Assembly (NCBI GenBank): GCA_035485575.1 | Contig: DATHNW010000034.1 | Location: 58,142 to 122,141 of the forward strand | Source: DASRHD01 sp035485575 | GTDB lineage: Bacteria; Verrucomicrobiota; Verrucomicrobiia; Opitutales; Opitutaceae | DNA length: 64,000 bases | Direction: 5' to 3' | Part shown: positions 24,894 to 34,116 of the stretch, in pieces | Layout of the letters: each line of letters begins with the position of its first letter | Numbering within the stretch: the stretch's first letter is position 1 | Translations under genes and position numbers: made by a program | Notes under the pieces: generated by a model | Database searches by the model: none | The model's input: the letters and a program-made list of their open reading frames with translations, nothing else | Told to the model about the DNA's origin: nothing

Positions 24894-26408
24894 TCAGCGC
24901 GCCATGAGCCACGCACCCAGTGCACCGGGGTAAAGCCCGAGCAGCAGGGAACCGAGCGCCAGCGCGAGCAGCGCCGCGCCCGCGGCAAAACCAACCCGCG
25001 TCAGCGCGGGCGGAGTGCTTTCGTCCCCCGACTCCGGCGCACGCAGCGTGGTGAAGAACGCGGCCTTGATCCAACCGAAGTAATAATAAATTGACACGAT
25101 CACACCGCCAAGAGCGACGGCGAGCACCCAATAGAGGCCGGCCTTGAACGCCGAGACAAAGATCAGCAGCTTCCCCACGAAACCAGCCAGCGGTGGAATG
25201 CCCGCCAGCGAGCCAAGTCCGACCGCAAGCACCCCCGCCAGGAAAGGATTCCTCTTCGCCAGCTCAGCATAGTGGTCGAGTTCCTGATCGGTATCGTCGG
25301 TTCCGGCGAGGTGGGTCATCACGCCGAAGACGGCAAACGAACCGAGCAGATAGGCAAGCAGGTAGAAATAGATCGCGCCGACCGCCAGCGGCTGCGTGTA
25401 AGTGGCCGCCACGCCGAGCAAGAGGTAGCCGGCGTGGGAGATGCCTGAAAGGCCCATCAGGCGCTTGACGTTGTTCTGCGTGAGCGCGGCGAGGTTGCCA
25501 AAAATAATCGTGACGGCGGCCATGACCCCCAGCACGGGCAGCACGAGCCCCTGGTAAGGCGCAAAGACCGACGCGAGCGTGAGCAGTACGGCAAAGCCCG
25601 CTGCCTTCGAGGCCACCGCGAGAAACGCGGTCACCGGCGTCGGCGCCCCCTGATAAACGTCGGGAATCCAAATCTGGAATGGCACCGCACCGATCTTGAA
25701 AGCCACGCCGGCCAGCACGAGCACGATGCCCGCGCCCGCGAGGAAATTATTGGGATTCGCCGCGAGAAAAAGGCGAAGGTCCTGAAAATTCATCGGCGAC
25801 ACGGTGGCCCCGGGCAGGGCACGATTGCCGGCCACGCCGTAGAGCAGTACAATGCCAAACAGCAGGATGGCTGAGCTGAGCGCACCGAGGATGAGATATT
25901 TGAGGCCGGCCTCGAGGGTACGCGGATTCGTCCTGAAATAGCTCACAAGAATGTAGAAACCAACCGTCACCGTTTCGAGCGCGACGAAGAGCAGTACAAA
26001 ATGATTGGACTGCACGAGCAGCATGAGCGCCGCGGTGACGACAATGACGATATGGAAAAATTCCACGCGCGGCATGGATTGCTTCGCCAGGCTCACCGTC
26101 GCCAGCAGGCAGACGAAGATCGACGAGATGAGGAAAAATATCCGCATGAACTGCCCCGTCTCGGTCTGCCGCAGCAGCCCGCCAAACGTGGTCTGGCCGA
26201 GAAATGCCGGGTGAAAGTTCAGCGCCAGACCGATGGCAATGGCCAGCTGCGCAAGGACGGCAACGGCCGGAATCAGACCGTGGCTCCTTTTCGGCAGCAG
26301 GATTTCAAGCACCAGCAGGCCCAGTGCGAGGCCGGCGAGCATCAGCTCGGGAAAAATCGCCGCCCATTGATTCGACGCGGCGGCTTGCTGAAGAAGTTCG
26401 TGGGTCAT
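24894..26408 (-). CDS. nuoN: NuoN, complex I antiporter-like subunit
   Basis: NADH-quinone oxidoreductase membrane subunit N, one of three proton-pumping Mrp-antiporter-like subunits. 504 residues, about 14 helices. Family blocks: FVALETVTVGFYILVSYF, AGLKYLILGALSSAILLFGI, GAVPFQIWIPDVYQGAPTPV, FLAVASKAAGFAVLL and NVKRLMGLSGISHAGYLLLG. The conserved glutamate and lysines of the half-channels appear in these segments. Last gene of the nuo operon; starts 12 bases after nuoM. Confidence 0.96.
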   Translation of the reverse strand: MTHELLQQAAASNQWAAIFPELMLAGLALGLLVLEILLPKRSHGLIPAVAVLAQLAIAIGLALNFHPAFLGQTTFGGLLRQTETGQFMRIFFLISSIFVCLLATVSLAKQSMPRVEFFHIVIVVTAALMLLVQSNHFVLLFVALETVTVGFYILVSYFRTNPRTLEAGLKYLILGALSSAILLFGIVLLYGVAGNRALPGATVSPMNFQDLRLFLAANPNNFLAGAGIVLVLAGVAFKIGAVPFQIWIPDVYQGAPTPVTAFLAVASKAAGFAVLLTLASVFAPYQGLVLPVLGVMAAVTIIFGNLAALTQNNVKRLMGLSGISHAGYLLLGVAATYTQPLAVGAIYFYLLAYLLGSFAVFGVMTHLAGTDDTDQELDHYAELAKRNPFLAGVLAVGLGSLAGIPPLAGFVGKLLIFVSAFKAGLYWVLAVALGGVIVSIYYYFGWIKAAFFTTLRAPESGDESTPPALTRVGFAAGAALLALALGSLLLGLYPGALGAWLMAR

Positions 26409-26420
26409 GGCGGCGGCGGA

Positions 26421-27929
26421 TTACTTCAAAGCGACGGTCTGGGGCGGCGCGACATGGATGGCCTGGAGCGTGGCATTGATCGGGTCGGAGAGCGACTTCG
26501 GCCAGAAGCCGACGAATAGCAGCATGGCCAGCAACAGCAGTGCGGGAATGCGCTCGCTCCAGCGCAGGTCGGCCGTGTCTTTTGTCACTCCCTCGCCCGC
26601 TGGACCAAAGAACACCCGCGCCGCGGCACGCAACCCGTAGATGGCGGAAATGATCACCCCCGCGACAGCTGCCGCCGTGACCCAGTGAGAGAAATTCCAC
26701 AGCGCGATGAAAATCGTGAGTTCACCCCAGAAATTGGCGAAACCCGGCAGGCCGATGCTCGCGAACGTCCCGGCGACGAAAAGCGCGGCCAGCACGGGGG
26801 CTTTTTGCGCGAGACCGCCCATCTCGGCGAGATCGAAGGTCTGCGTGCGGTGGTAGATGCTCGTCGAAAGCAAAAATAACAACGCAACCGACAGGCCGTG
26901 GGCGACCATCAACAGCACGACGCCGCCCGCACCCAGCGTCGAGAGACAGGCGATGCCGAGGAACGCATAGCCCATGTGCATGACCGAGCTGTAGCCAACC
27001 ACCTGCTTGAGGTCACGCTGCGCCATCGTGATGAGGCCGACCACCAGCACATTGCCGAGCGCCAGGAGCGCCAGCAGATGCGACCAGTGCTGCGCGCCGC
27101 CGGGCAGCAAGGGCAGTGCGATCTGCAGCAGGCCGTAAAGGCCGAACTTCTTCAGCACACCCGCATGCAGCATCGCCGCCGAGCTGGGTGCCGCGCCGTA
27201 GCCAAGCGGCGCCCATGTATGCAATGGCCAGAGCGAAACCAGGATGCCGAAGCCAAAAAGCAGCAGTCCGAAAATCTCGCGTTGCGTCGAAAGGCGGATC
27301 GGCTCCTGCGCGAGAATCTCGCGCAGTGTGATGAGATCGAAAGTCTCCGCACCGCTCTTCCAGTAGAGCGCAATGAGACCGAGCAGCGAGAGCATCGCGC
27401 CGACCGTGAGATAGATCGTCATCTTCATCGCCGCATACGAGCGGTCCCGCCCACCCCACACGCCGACCATGATGAACGTCGGGATGAGCGCGAGTTCGTG
27501 GAAAAAGTAGAAGAAGAAAATATCCACGCTCGCGAACACGCCCATCAAGCCGCCCTGCATGATGAGCAGCAGCATAAGGTAAATTTTTAACCGTTCTGCG
27601 TCCGACTGGATGGCATAGAGTCCCGCCGCGAGCCCGACCACGCCCGCGAGCACGAAAAGCGGCAGCGAAATACCGTTGAGCCCGAGCGAGAGATTGATGC
27701 CGATCGATTTCAGTCCGGTGTCGTAGGTCGTGAAAAACGCGTAGCCATGCTGCAGCGAGGCGCCGGCGAACTGGCTCCACAGCCACAAGGAAACAAGCGC
27801 GGGCACGCCGAAACCAACATAGGCAAGCCGCACCGACCAGCGCTTGGGCAGGCCGAGCGCGATGGCGAGCGCCACGGCGAGCGGCGTCGCGATGGCAAGA
27901 AGGAGGGGATCTGAAAACGGGCAGGTCAT
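26421..27929 (-). CDS. nuoM: NuoM, complex I antiporter-like subunit
   Basis: Membrane subunit M of complex I, 502 residues from the ATG at 27929 (the frame stays open to 27983). Key blocks: FFYFFHELALIPTFIMVGVW with the conserved helix-5 glutamate, YAAMKMTIYLTVGAML, LWPLHTWAPLGYGAAPSSAA, MLHAGVLKKFGLYGLL and DLKQVVGYSSVMHMGYAFLG. Ten bases separate it from nuoL. Length and motifs are normal for the family. Confidence 0.96.
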   Translation of the reverse strand: MTCPFSDPLLLAIATPLAVALAIALGLPKRWSVRLAYVGFGVPALVSLWLWSQFAGASLQHGYAFFTTYDTGLKSIGINLSLGLNGISLPLFVLAGVVGLAAGLYAIQSDAERLKIYLMLLLIMQGGLMGVFASVDIFFFYFFHELALIPTFIMVGVWGGRDRSYAAMKMTIYLTVGAMLSLLGLIALYWKSGAETFDLITLREILAQEPIRLSTQREIFGLLLFGFGILVSLWPLHTWAPLGYGAAPSSAAMLHAGVLKKFGLYGLLQIALPLLPGGAQHWSHLLALLALGNVLVVGLITMAQRDLKQVVGYSSVMHMGYAFLGIACLSTLGAGGVVLLMVAHGLSVALLFLLSTSIYHRTQTFDLAEMGGLAQKAPVLAALFVAGTFASIGLPGFANFWGELTIFIALWNFSHWVTAAAVAGVIISAIYGLRAAARVFFGPAGEGVTKDTADLRWSERIPALLLLAMLLFVGFWPKSLSDPINATLQAIHVAPPQTVALK

Positions 27930-27939
27930 CACGGAAAAA

Positions 27940-29823
27940 TCATGGGAAGGTCCAGCCAGCAGCGAAGCCCCAGAGCAGGACAACGCCGATCAGGAACCAA
28001 TAAACGTAGGCGCTCAGCCGTCCCGTCTGCAGGGCACGCGCGCCGAGGCCAAACAGGCCAACCACACCCGCCAGACCGCGGATGATGAGGCCGGCGAGGA
28101 CAATCTGCTCGAAGAAATTGAGCAGCATGGCGAAACGCTGCTGGATCTTCGCAACATAGTAGTTGTAGGCCTCGTCGATGAAGAGTTTTGAGGCGAGCAG
28201 GGAGAAAAGGCCGGGGAATTTCTGCTCGAACGTGTCGGTCGCGGCCGGCTGGTAAAACACAAGCGCCCCGCCAGCGCCGACGATGAGAATGACCAGGCTG
28301 ACCATGAGAATCGTCGAGCCTTCGGCATGCGGTACAAGCGAGAGCACGCCGTCAAACACATGGCCATAAATCGCGGTGTAGCCGCCAAAGACGGAAAGCA
28401 CCGCCAGCACAACAAGCGGCAACGCCATCGTCGGGCCGACTTCGTGCGCGTGCTCAGCGGACTCACTGCGCGGCGCGCCGAGAAAGACAAGTTTCCACAG
28501 CCGCGTCATGTAGAAGGCCGTCAGAACCGCGGTAAAAGCGAGGATGCCAAAAACAAAATGGTTTTTCTCCAGCGCGAGATGCAGGATGGCGTCCTTCGAA
28601 AAGAAGCCGGCGAGAAACGGAAATCCGGAAATGGCTGCGACGCCGATGGTGAAGGTGATGAATGTAAGCGGAGTCTTTTTACGGAGTCCGCCCATGGCAA
28701 AAATGTCCTGCTCGTGATGGCAGGCGTGGATGACCGCGCCGGAACCGAGGAACAGCAGTGCTTTGAAAAAGGCGTGTGTCGTGAGATGGAACATCGCGGC
28801 GCCAACGCCGGCGGAAACTAACACATCAAATGAACCTGCGTCGCTATGAAGTGTTTGCTGAAGCGATCCCAGCCCGAACGCCGCGACCATGTAGCCGAGT
28901 TGCGAGAGCGTCGAGTAAGCCAGGACTTTCTTGATGTCGCGCTGGGCAATGGCGCAGAAAGCGGCATAGAGCGCGGTGATGACGCCGATCCACATCACAA
29001 CGTTGAGCGCTATCGCCGGCGCGGCGGCAAAAAGCGGCTCGATGCGGCAAAGCATGTAGATGCCGGCTGCGACCATCGTGGCCGCGTGGATGAGGGCCGA
29101 GACCGGCGTCGGGCCTTCCATCGCGTCGGGCAGCCAGACGTGCAGCGGCATCTGGGCGGATTTGCCGACCGCGCCGCAAAACAGCAGCAGCGGAATGGCC
29201 GCGACGACGGTCGCGCCGCCATGCACTTTGGCCGCGATTTCCGTCAGGTTGACCGCGCCAAGCGCCCAGTAGCAGGCGATGATGCCGAGCAGAAAGCCGA
29301 AGTCACCGACGCGATTGACGATGAAGGCCTTTTTAGCGGCGTCGGAAGCCGAGGTCTTTTCGTGCCAGTGGTTGATGAGCAGCCAGGAACTGAAGCCGAC
29401 CAGCTCCCAGAAGATGAACATCATGAAGAGATTGTCGGCGAGGACGATGCCGAGCATCGAAAACATGAAGATCGACAGGCCGCCGAAATAGCGGGCCCGC
29501 GACGGGTCGTCGTGCATGTAACCGAGCGAGAAGACATGCACGCACAGGCCGACGAGCGCGACGATGGCAAGCATGAGCGCGGCGAGGTCGTCGAATTTGA
29601 AGCCGAGCGAGATGGCGAAATCGCCGAAACGCAGCCATTCGGTCGCTGCCTCAAACCGCAGTCCGCGGAACACGAGGTGGCCCGCGACGAGTGCGATGCC
29701 GGTGGCCGCCGTCACGGAAATCCACGAGGCGAGCGCGCCCTGCCGGCGCAGGAAAAGCCCGATAAGCGCCGCCGAACCGAGCGGCAGCAAAAGAAGAAGG
29801 ATGGCGAGCGAGGCGGGCGTCAT
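27940..29823 (-). CDS. nuoL: NuoL, complex I antiporter-like subunit
   Basis: Distal proton-pumping subunit L, 627 residues. Blocks: NLFMMFIFWELVGFSSWLLI, FIVNRVGDFGFLLGI, KSAQMPLHVWLPDAMEGPTP, SALIHAATMVAAGIYML, DIKKVLAYSTLSQLGYMVAA, and the long C-terminal horizontal helix region ending with membrane segments (LIIRGLAGVVGLFGLGA, VYWFLIGVVLLWG). The length fits the family. It follows nuoK by only 3 bases. Confidence 0.96.
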   Translation of the reverse strand: MTPASLAILLLLLPLGSAALIGLFLRRQGALASWISVTAATGIALVAGHLVFRGLRFEAATEWLRFGDFAISLGFKFDDLAALMLAIVALVGLCVHVFSLGYMHDDPSRARYFGGLSIFMFSMLGIVLADNLFMMFIFWELVGFSSWLLINHWHEKTSASDAAKKAFIVNRVGDFGFLLGIIACYWALGAVNLTEIAAKVHGGATVVAAIPLLLFCGAVGKSAQMPLHVWLPDAMEGPTPVSALIHAATMVAAGIYMLCRIEPLFAAAPAIALNVVMWIGVITALYAAFCAIAQRDIKKVLAYSTLSQLGYMVAAFGLGSLQQTLHSDAGSFDVLVSAGVGAAMFHLTTHAFFKALLFLGSGAVIHACHHEQDIFAMGGLRKKTPLTFITFTIGVAAISGFPFLAGFFSKDAILHLALEKNHFVFGILAFTAVLTAFYMTRLWKLVFLGAPRSESAEHAHEVGPTMALPLVVLAVLSVFGGYTAIYGHVFDGVLSLVPHAEGSTILMVSLVILIVGAGGALVFYQPAATDTFEQKFPGLFSLLASKLFIDEAYNYYVAKIQQRFAMLLNFFEQIVLAGLIIRGLAGVVGLFGLGARALQTGRLSAYVYWFLIGVVLLWGFAAGWTFP

Positions 29824-29826
29824 GGC

Positions 29827-30132
29827 TCAGTGTTTCAGCGAGTCGAGTTCGTCCACCTGCACGGTCTGACGGCGGCGGAAGAGCGCGACAATGATGGCAA
29901 GGCCGACGGCGACCTCGGCCGCGGCTACGGTGAGGATGAAAAAGACGAAGACGTTGCCGTCCATCGTGCCGTTGAAGCGCGAGAAGGCGACCAGCGCGAG
30001 CGTCGAGGCCACGAGCATCAGCTCGAGGCACATGTAGATGACGAGCGTGTTCTTGCGCAGCAGCACGCCGAAGAACCCGATGGCGAAGAGCAATGCACTC
30101 AGCGCGATGTAGGCATTGAGGCCGGCGATCAT
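29827..30132 (-). CDS. nuoK: NuoK, complex I membrane subunit
   Basis: Small membrane subunit K (ND4L), 101 residues, three helices: ALLFAIGFFGVLLRKNTLVI, CLELMLVASTLALVAF (with the conserved mid-membrane glutamate of YMCLELML) and FVFFILTVAAAEVAVGLAII (second conserved glutamate). The start overlaps the nuoJ stop by 4 bases (ATGA). Both key carboxylates are kept, so the E-channel should work. Confidence 0.96.
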   Translation of the reverse strand: MIAGLNAYIALSALLFAIGFFGVLLRKNTLVIYMCLELMLVASTLALVAFSRFNGTMDGNVFVFFILTVAAAEVAVGLAIIVALFRRRQTVQVDELDSLKH

Positions 30133-30647
30133 TTCACGTCCTCCAGGCCTTCGAATTTTTTGCAGAGCACGATGACACCCAGCATGGCGATGAGCAGCAG
30201 GAAGCCCATGATCTCGACCGGCAGCAGGTACGTCGTGAAAAGCAGTTCGGCGTAGCTTTTGAGCACGGAGCCGACCGGGGCGGAGACCGCCGGCGCCCCG
30301 TGGGCGGTCAGCTGGCCGCGGGTGACGATCGCGCTGACGCCGCAGAGCAGCAGGGTGAGGCCGCCAAAGCTGGCGACGAGCGAAATGATCTTGAACGGCC
30401 GGTTATGGCCGCCCTGGGTGTCGAGCAGCATGACGATGAAAAGGAAGAGCGCCACGACCGCGCCGGCGTAGACGAGCACGAGCAGCACCGCGAGCAGGTA
30501 GGCATTGAGCAGCGCGAAGAGCACCGCCACGCCCATCAGACTGAGCAGAAGGCAAAGCGCGGCATTGACCGTGTTGCGGTTGAACACGACGCCGAACGCG
30601 CAAAAGACGGTGAAGGCGGCGGTGATGTAGAAAAGAATGTCGGCCAT
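30129..30647 (-). CDS. nuoJ: NuoJ, complex I membrane subunit
   Basis: Membrane subunit J (ND6), 172 residues, five helices. Family block LLALLNAYLLAVLLVLVYAG-like stretch is visible as FALLNAYLLAVLLVLVYAGA and VVALFLFIVMLLD; the TM3 pi-bulge tyrosine of the VYAGAV motif is present. The C-terminal helix VEIMGFLLLIAMLGVIVLCK is typical. Coupled to nuoK by ATGA; 51 bases after nuoI. Confidence 0.95.
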   Translation of the reverse strand: MADILFYITAAFTVFCAFGVVFNRNTVNAALCLLLSLMGVAVLFALLNAYLLAVLLVLVYAGAVVALFLFIVMLLDTQGGHNRPFKIISLVASFGGLTLLLCGVSAIVTRGQLTAHGAPAVSAPVGSVLKSYAELLFTTYLLPVEIMGFLLLIAMLGVIVLCKKFEGLEDVK

Positions 30648-30698
30648 CAGCAGGCGAAAGGTTGGGAATTGGGCGATTGGGCGCGGGCTGGCAACGTT

Positions 30699-31244
30699 CT
30701 AGTGGTGGCCGTGGGCGGCCTCTTCCGCGGCGGCCTTTTTCTTGTCCCACTTGAAGTGTTCGTCGGGCAGCGTGCCGCCGATCTCATAAAGGCGGTCCTT
30801 GTGGTTGACCATCTCCTCCCGGCTGTATCCAGACATTGAATACTGGTTTTGCAGGAAGATCGCCTCCTCGGGGCAGACTTCCTCGCAAAGGCCGCAATAG
30901 ATGCAGCGGAGCATGTCGATATCGAAGGCCTGCGGGCCCTTCTCCACGTGCTCGCGGCCGCTGCCTTCCGGCACCTCTCCGGGGGTGATGCGGATGGCCT
31001 TGGGTGGGCAGACGAATTCGCAGAGCTGGCACGAGACGCATTTCTCGCGGCCATGGGGATCCTTCACCAGCGTGGGCACGCCGCGATAATGGGGCGGGAT
31101 GGCGGGGCGCTGCTCGGGGTACTCGAGCGTGTCCTTTGGCGCGAACAGATGCTTCAGCGTGATCTTCAGGCCGCCGTAGATTTGCGGCAGGTAGGTGCGC
31201 TCGGCGAAGGTGAGCGGCTTGCGGGAAACTTGGATGACGGCCAT
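30699..31244 (-). CDS. nuoI: NuoI, 8-iron ferredoxin-like subunit
   Basis: Peripheral subunit I (TYKY) carrying clusters N6a and N6b. 181 residues. Two canonical CxxCxxCxxxCP motifs are visible: CVSCQLCEFVCPPKAI and CIYCGLCEEVCPEEAI. The N-terminal YLPQIYGGLKITLKHLF is the usual amphipathic membrane-contact helix. The His-rich C terminus (AAAEEAAHGHH) is a local extra. It follows nuoH by 18 bases. Confidence 0.97.
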   Translation of the reverse strand: MAVIQVSRKPLTFAERTYLPQIYGGLKITLKHLFAPKDTLEYPEQRPAIPPHYRGVPTLVKDPHGREKCVSCQLCEFVCPPKAIRITPGEVPEGSGREHVEKGPQAFDIDMLRCIYCGLCEEVCPEEAIFLQNQYSMSGYSREEMVNHKDRLYEIGGTLPDEHFKWDKKKAAAEEAAHGHH

Positions 31245-31262
31245 GATGAGCAGCGGTTGGAA

Positions 31263-32402
31263 TTATTTTTGCAGGATCGCGATGCCGATGGTGTAGGCGA
31301 TGAGATTGGCGATGGCGAGCGGCAGCAGCTTCTGCCAGCCGATCTTCATCACCTGGTCGTAGCGGAAACGCGGGAGCGTCCAGCGCACCCACATGAAGAA
31401 GAAGATGAACGTCGCGACCTTGCCGAGAAAGATGGCGATGGCGATGAGCCCGCCGAGCCAGGCGGGCAGGCCGGCGATGAGCGGCGCGAGCGGCACCCAC
31501 GGCAGGGGATTCCAGCCGCCGAGGAAAAGCAGCACGAACACGCCCGAGCCCACGATCATGTGCGCATACTCGGCCACGAAAAAAAGCGACCACTTGAATT
31601 CGCCGTATTCGGTATGGAAACCGCCCACGAGGTCGGCCTCCGACTCGGGCATGTCGAACGGCTGGCGGTTCGTCTCGGCGAAAAGCGCCACGAGAAAAAT
31701 GAAAGCCGAGAATGGCATCAAAAACGCAAACCACGTCCCGCCCCAGAAGCCGGGCTGGCTCTGCTGCTGCACGACATCGAAAAGGCTCAGTGTGCCGCCG
31801 CCGCCGGGAGCGTTGACCCAGAGGAAAACCGGCAGCACCGACAGCGTCATGGACAGCTCGTAGGAGATGAGCTGCGCCGAGGCGCGCACGCTGCCGAGGA
31901 ACGGGTATTTCGAGTTAGAGGCCCAGCCCGCGAGGATGATCGAATAAACACCGAGCGATCCCACCGCGAAAACCACGAGAAGGCCGACATCGACGTTGGC
32001 CAGCGCCAGCGGGCGCAGCACCTGCGCCGCCGCATCCCAATAGGCGCCAAATGGCACGACCGTGATCGTGGTGAGCGCGGGGATGAGCGCGACGACCGGC
32101 GCGAGCTGGTAGTAAAAGCGGTTCACATGCGCCGGCACGACGTTCTCCTTGAAGACAAACTTGCCGCCGTCGGCCATGAGGTGAAACACGCCCAGCCGTT
32201 GGAGAAATTTTCCAAAAAACGGGATCCACGCGACCCACGGGACTATCGCGCGATTCGGGCCCGGCCGGCCCTGGATCCACGCCGAGACCTTGCGCTCAGC
32301 CATCGAGCAGGCACCGGCAAACGGAATGATGACCGCGATGACCGCGACGCCTTTGATCGCGGCCTGGAGCCAAAGCGGAAGATTGAGCCAGAATTCGATC
32401 AT
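31263..32402 (-). CDS. nuoH: NuoH, complex I quinone-site membrane subunit
   Basis: Membrane subunit H (ND1), 379 residues from the ATG at 32402 (the frame stays open to 32576 but the upstream part belongs to nuoG). Blocks: AERKVSAWIQGRPGPNRA, ADGGKFVFKENVVP, SLGVYSIILAGWASNSKYPF, SAQLISYELSMTLSVLPV, AETNRQPFDMPESEADLVGG and YGEFKWSLFFVAEYAHM. These loops form the quinone chamber with NuoB and NuoD. Seven bases after nuoG. Confidence 0.96.
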   Translation of the reverse strand: MIEFWLNLPLWLQAAIKGVAVIAVIIPFAGACSMAERKVSAWIQGRPGPNRAIVPWVAWIPFFGKFLQRLGVFHLMADGGKFVFKENVVPAHVNRFYYQLAPVVALIPALTTITVVPFGAYWDAAAQVLRPLALANVDVGLLVVFAVGSLGVYSIILAGWASNSKYPFLGSVRASAQLISYELSMTLSVLPVFLWVNAPGGGGTLSLFDVVQQQSQPGFWGGTWFAFLMPFSAFIFLVALFAETNRQPFDMPESEADLVGGFHTEYGEFKWSLFFVAEYAHMIVGSGVFVLLFLGGWNPLPWVPLAPLIAGLPAWLGGLIAIAIFLGKVATFIFFFMWVRWTLPRFRYDQVMKIGWQKLLPLAIANLIAYTIGIAILQK

Positions 32403-32409
32403 GGGACGG

Positions 32410-34104
32410 TCAGGCCGTGGCGGGTACCGCGGGTTTGTAATGCAGGGTCTCGCCCTCGACGAAGGGCAGTTTCGCCCACGGCGTGCTGTCGAGCAGCAGG
32501 CCGGTCGCGGGCAGGCTGGCGAACGTGATGGCCGCAAATGACGGAATTTCCGCTGCGAGCACCGGCCAGAGCGCATTCACTTCTGCTGGGATAGTGCCGG
32601 CGCCCACCGCAGCGAGCAGCTTCGCGAGCACGATGAGGTCGTCGGTCGCGCCGGCCAGGCTGGGCACTGCCTGGTGGAACTTCTGGAGGCGAAACTGTTG
32701 GTTGATGAGCGTGCCGTTCTTTTCAAAGGGGGTGAGCACCGGCAGCAGGACCGCCGCGGCGGTGCTCGTGGCGTCGGCCTGCGTGCCGAGATAAATGACG
32801 CGAACTTTTGCCAGCTGCGCGGCCGTGAGGCCGGCGGCGGCCAGGTCTTCTCCGAAGGAAACAACGGTCTTGATTTCGCCGGCGTCGATCTTCGCGGCCA
32901 GCGCCGTGAGCTGCACGGCGGGTAATTCCTTGATCAGGCCGGTGACGAGCGCGCCGCGCACGTTCGGATTGCGATCGGCGGAAAGAAGAATCCCGTCGCC
33001 CTCCCCTGTCCGGCTGACGAGCCAGGCTGGGGCCTTGAGCACAGCAGCAAGTTTTCCGGCGAGAAATTGTTCCTCGACCGAGCTGCGGCCCGAGCCGACG
33101 ACGGCCACCGAACCCTCCTTGAGCAACTGCGCAGCGGCATTGACCGCGATGTCGAAACTGCTGTCGGCGCCGTTAACCTTGACCGAAGCGAGACGGTTCT
33201 CGGCGCGGACTTGTTTGTAGAGTTCGCGGCCGCTGTCGGGCATCCACGTGTCGTTGACCTCGTCGTTGCGGCGCGGGGTGATGCGATAAATGGCGCCCTC
33301 GCGCGACCAGACGACGGTGTTGCAGCCGGCGCTCGACTCGGGGTCGATGCTGTCGGTCTGCTTGAGGAACCAGACGCGCATCTTGAAACGGAAGTCCGTC
33401 GAGGTAAGCGCGCCGACCGGGCAGATGTCCACGGTGTTGAGCGAGTAGTTGTTCTCGAGCTTCCGGCCGGGATAGCAGGTCAGCGTCGAATAGCTGCCGC
33501 GATCGATGAAGCCGAGCACGTCGTCCTTCGCGATTTCCTTCGAGAAGCGGACGCAGCGTGAGCAAAGGATGCAGCGCTCGTCGTCGAGCGTGACGCGCGG
33601 ACCGAGCGCCGTGCGCTTGGGCTTGACGTTCTTGCGCTCGATGAAGCGCGAGTAACCGCGTCCGTAGCCGGTGGCGTGCTCCTGAAGCGAGCACTCGCCC
33701 GCCTGGTCGCAGATCGGACAGTCGAGCGGGTGGTTGATGAGAAGGAACTCCATCACGCCCTCGCGGCATTCCTTCACGAGCGGCGTGGTCGTGCGGATGT
33801 GCAGGCCGGGCGAGGCGTTCGTGGCGCAGCCGATGGTCGGACGCGGAATCCAGTTGATCCGCTGTTTGCCTGTGGCCGGGTCCATGATCGGCTGCTTCGT
33901 CGCGGGATCGACGGCGGGCAGGCCCATTTCGACCAGGCACATGCGGCAGTTGCCGACGATGGAAAGCTTGGGGTGGTAGCAATAATGCGGCACCTCGACG
34001 CCGAGCAGGCGCGCGGCCTCGATGACGTTGGTGCCCTTGGGCACGGCGATCTCGCGCCCGTCGATGTTGACGGTGATGAGGTCGGGTTTGGCGGGCTGAA
34101 TCAT
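32410..34104 (-). CDS. nuoG: NuoG, iron-sulfur subunit (short form)
   Basis: Electron-relay subunit G, 564 residues. The N-terminal 220 residues carry the cluster ligands: CYHPKLSIVGNCRMCLVEMG (2Fe-2S), HPLDCPICDQAGECSLQEH (His plus three Cys for N5), CILCSRCVRFSKEI and DICPVGALT (4Fe-4S N4). A molybdopterin-enzyme-like domain follows (GCNTVVWSREGAIYRITPRR) but is short: typical NuoG has 680-900 residues. The extra N7 motif is not visible. The reduced C-terminal domain is probably structural. It lies 12 bases after nuoF. Confidence 0.95.
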   Translation of the reverse strand: MIQPAKPDLITVNIDGREIAVPKGTNVIEAARLLGVEVPHYCYHPKLSIVGNCRMCLVEMGLPAVDPATKQPIMDPATGKQRINWIPRPTIGCATNASPGLHIRTTTPLVKECREGVMEFLLINHPLDCPICDQAGECSLQEHATGYGRGYSRFIERKNVKPKRTALGPRVTLDDERCILCSRCVRFSKEIAKDDVLGFIDRGSYSTLTCYPGRKLENNYSLNTVDICPVGALTSTDFRFKMRVWFLKQTDSIDPESSAGCNTVVWSREGAIYRITPRRNDEVNDTWMPDSGRELYKQVRAENRLASVKVNGADSSFDIAVNAAAQLLKEGSVAVVGSGRSSVEEQFLAGKLAAVLKAPAWLVSRTGEGDGILLSADRNPNVRGALVTGLIKELPAVQLTALAAKIDAGEIKTVVSFGEDLAAAGLTAAQLAKVRVIYLGTQADATSTAAAVLLPVLTPFEKNGTLINQQFRLQKFHQAVPSLAGATDDLIVLAKLLAAVGAGTIPAEVNALWPVLAAEIPSFAAITFASLPATGLLLDSTPWAKLPFVEGETLHYKPAVPATA

Positions 34105-34116
34105 CGGGAAAGGATT

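Noticed and set aside
28846..30255. 469-codon plus-strand open frame opposite nuoL/K/J
   Set aside because: Antisense shadow of the nuo operon; the product is an improbable Arg/Glu/Asp/His-rich chain.
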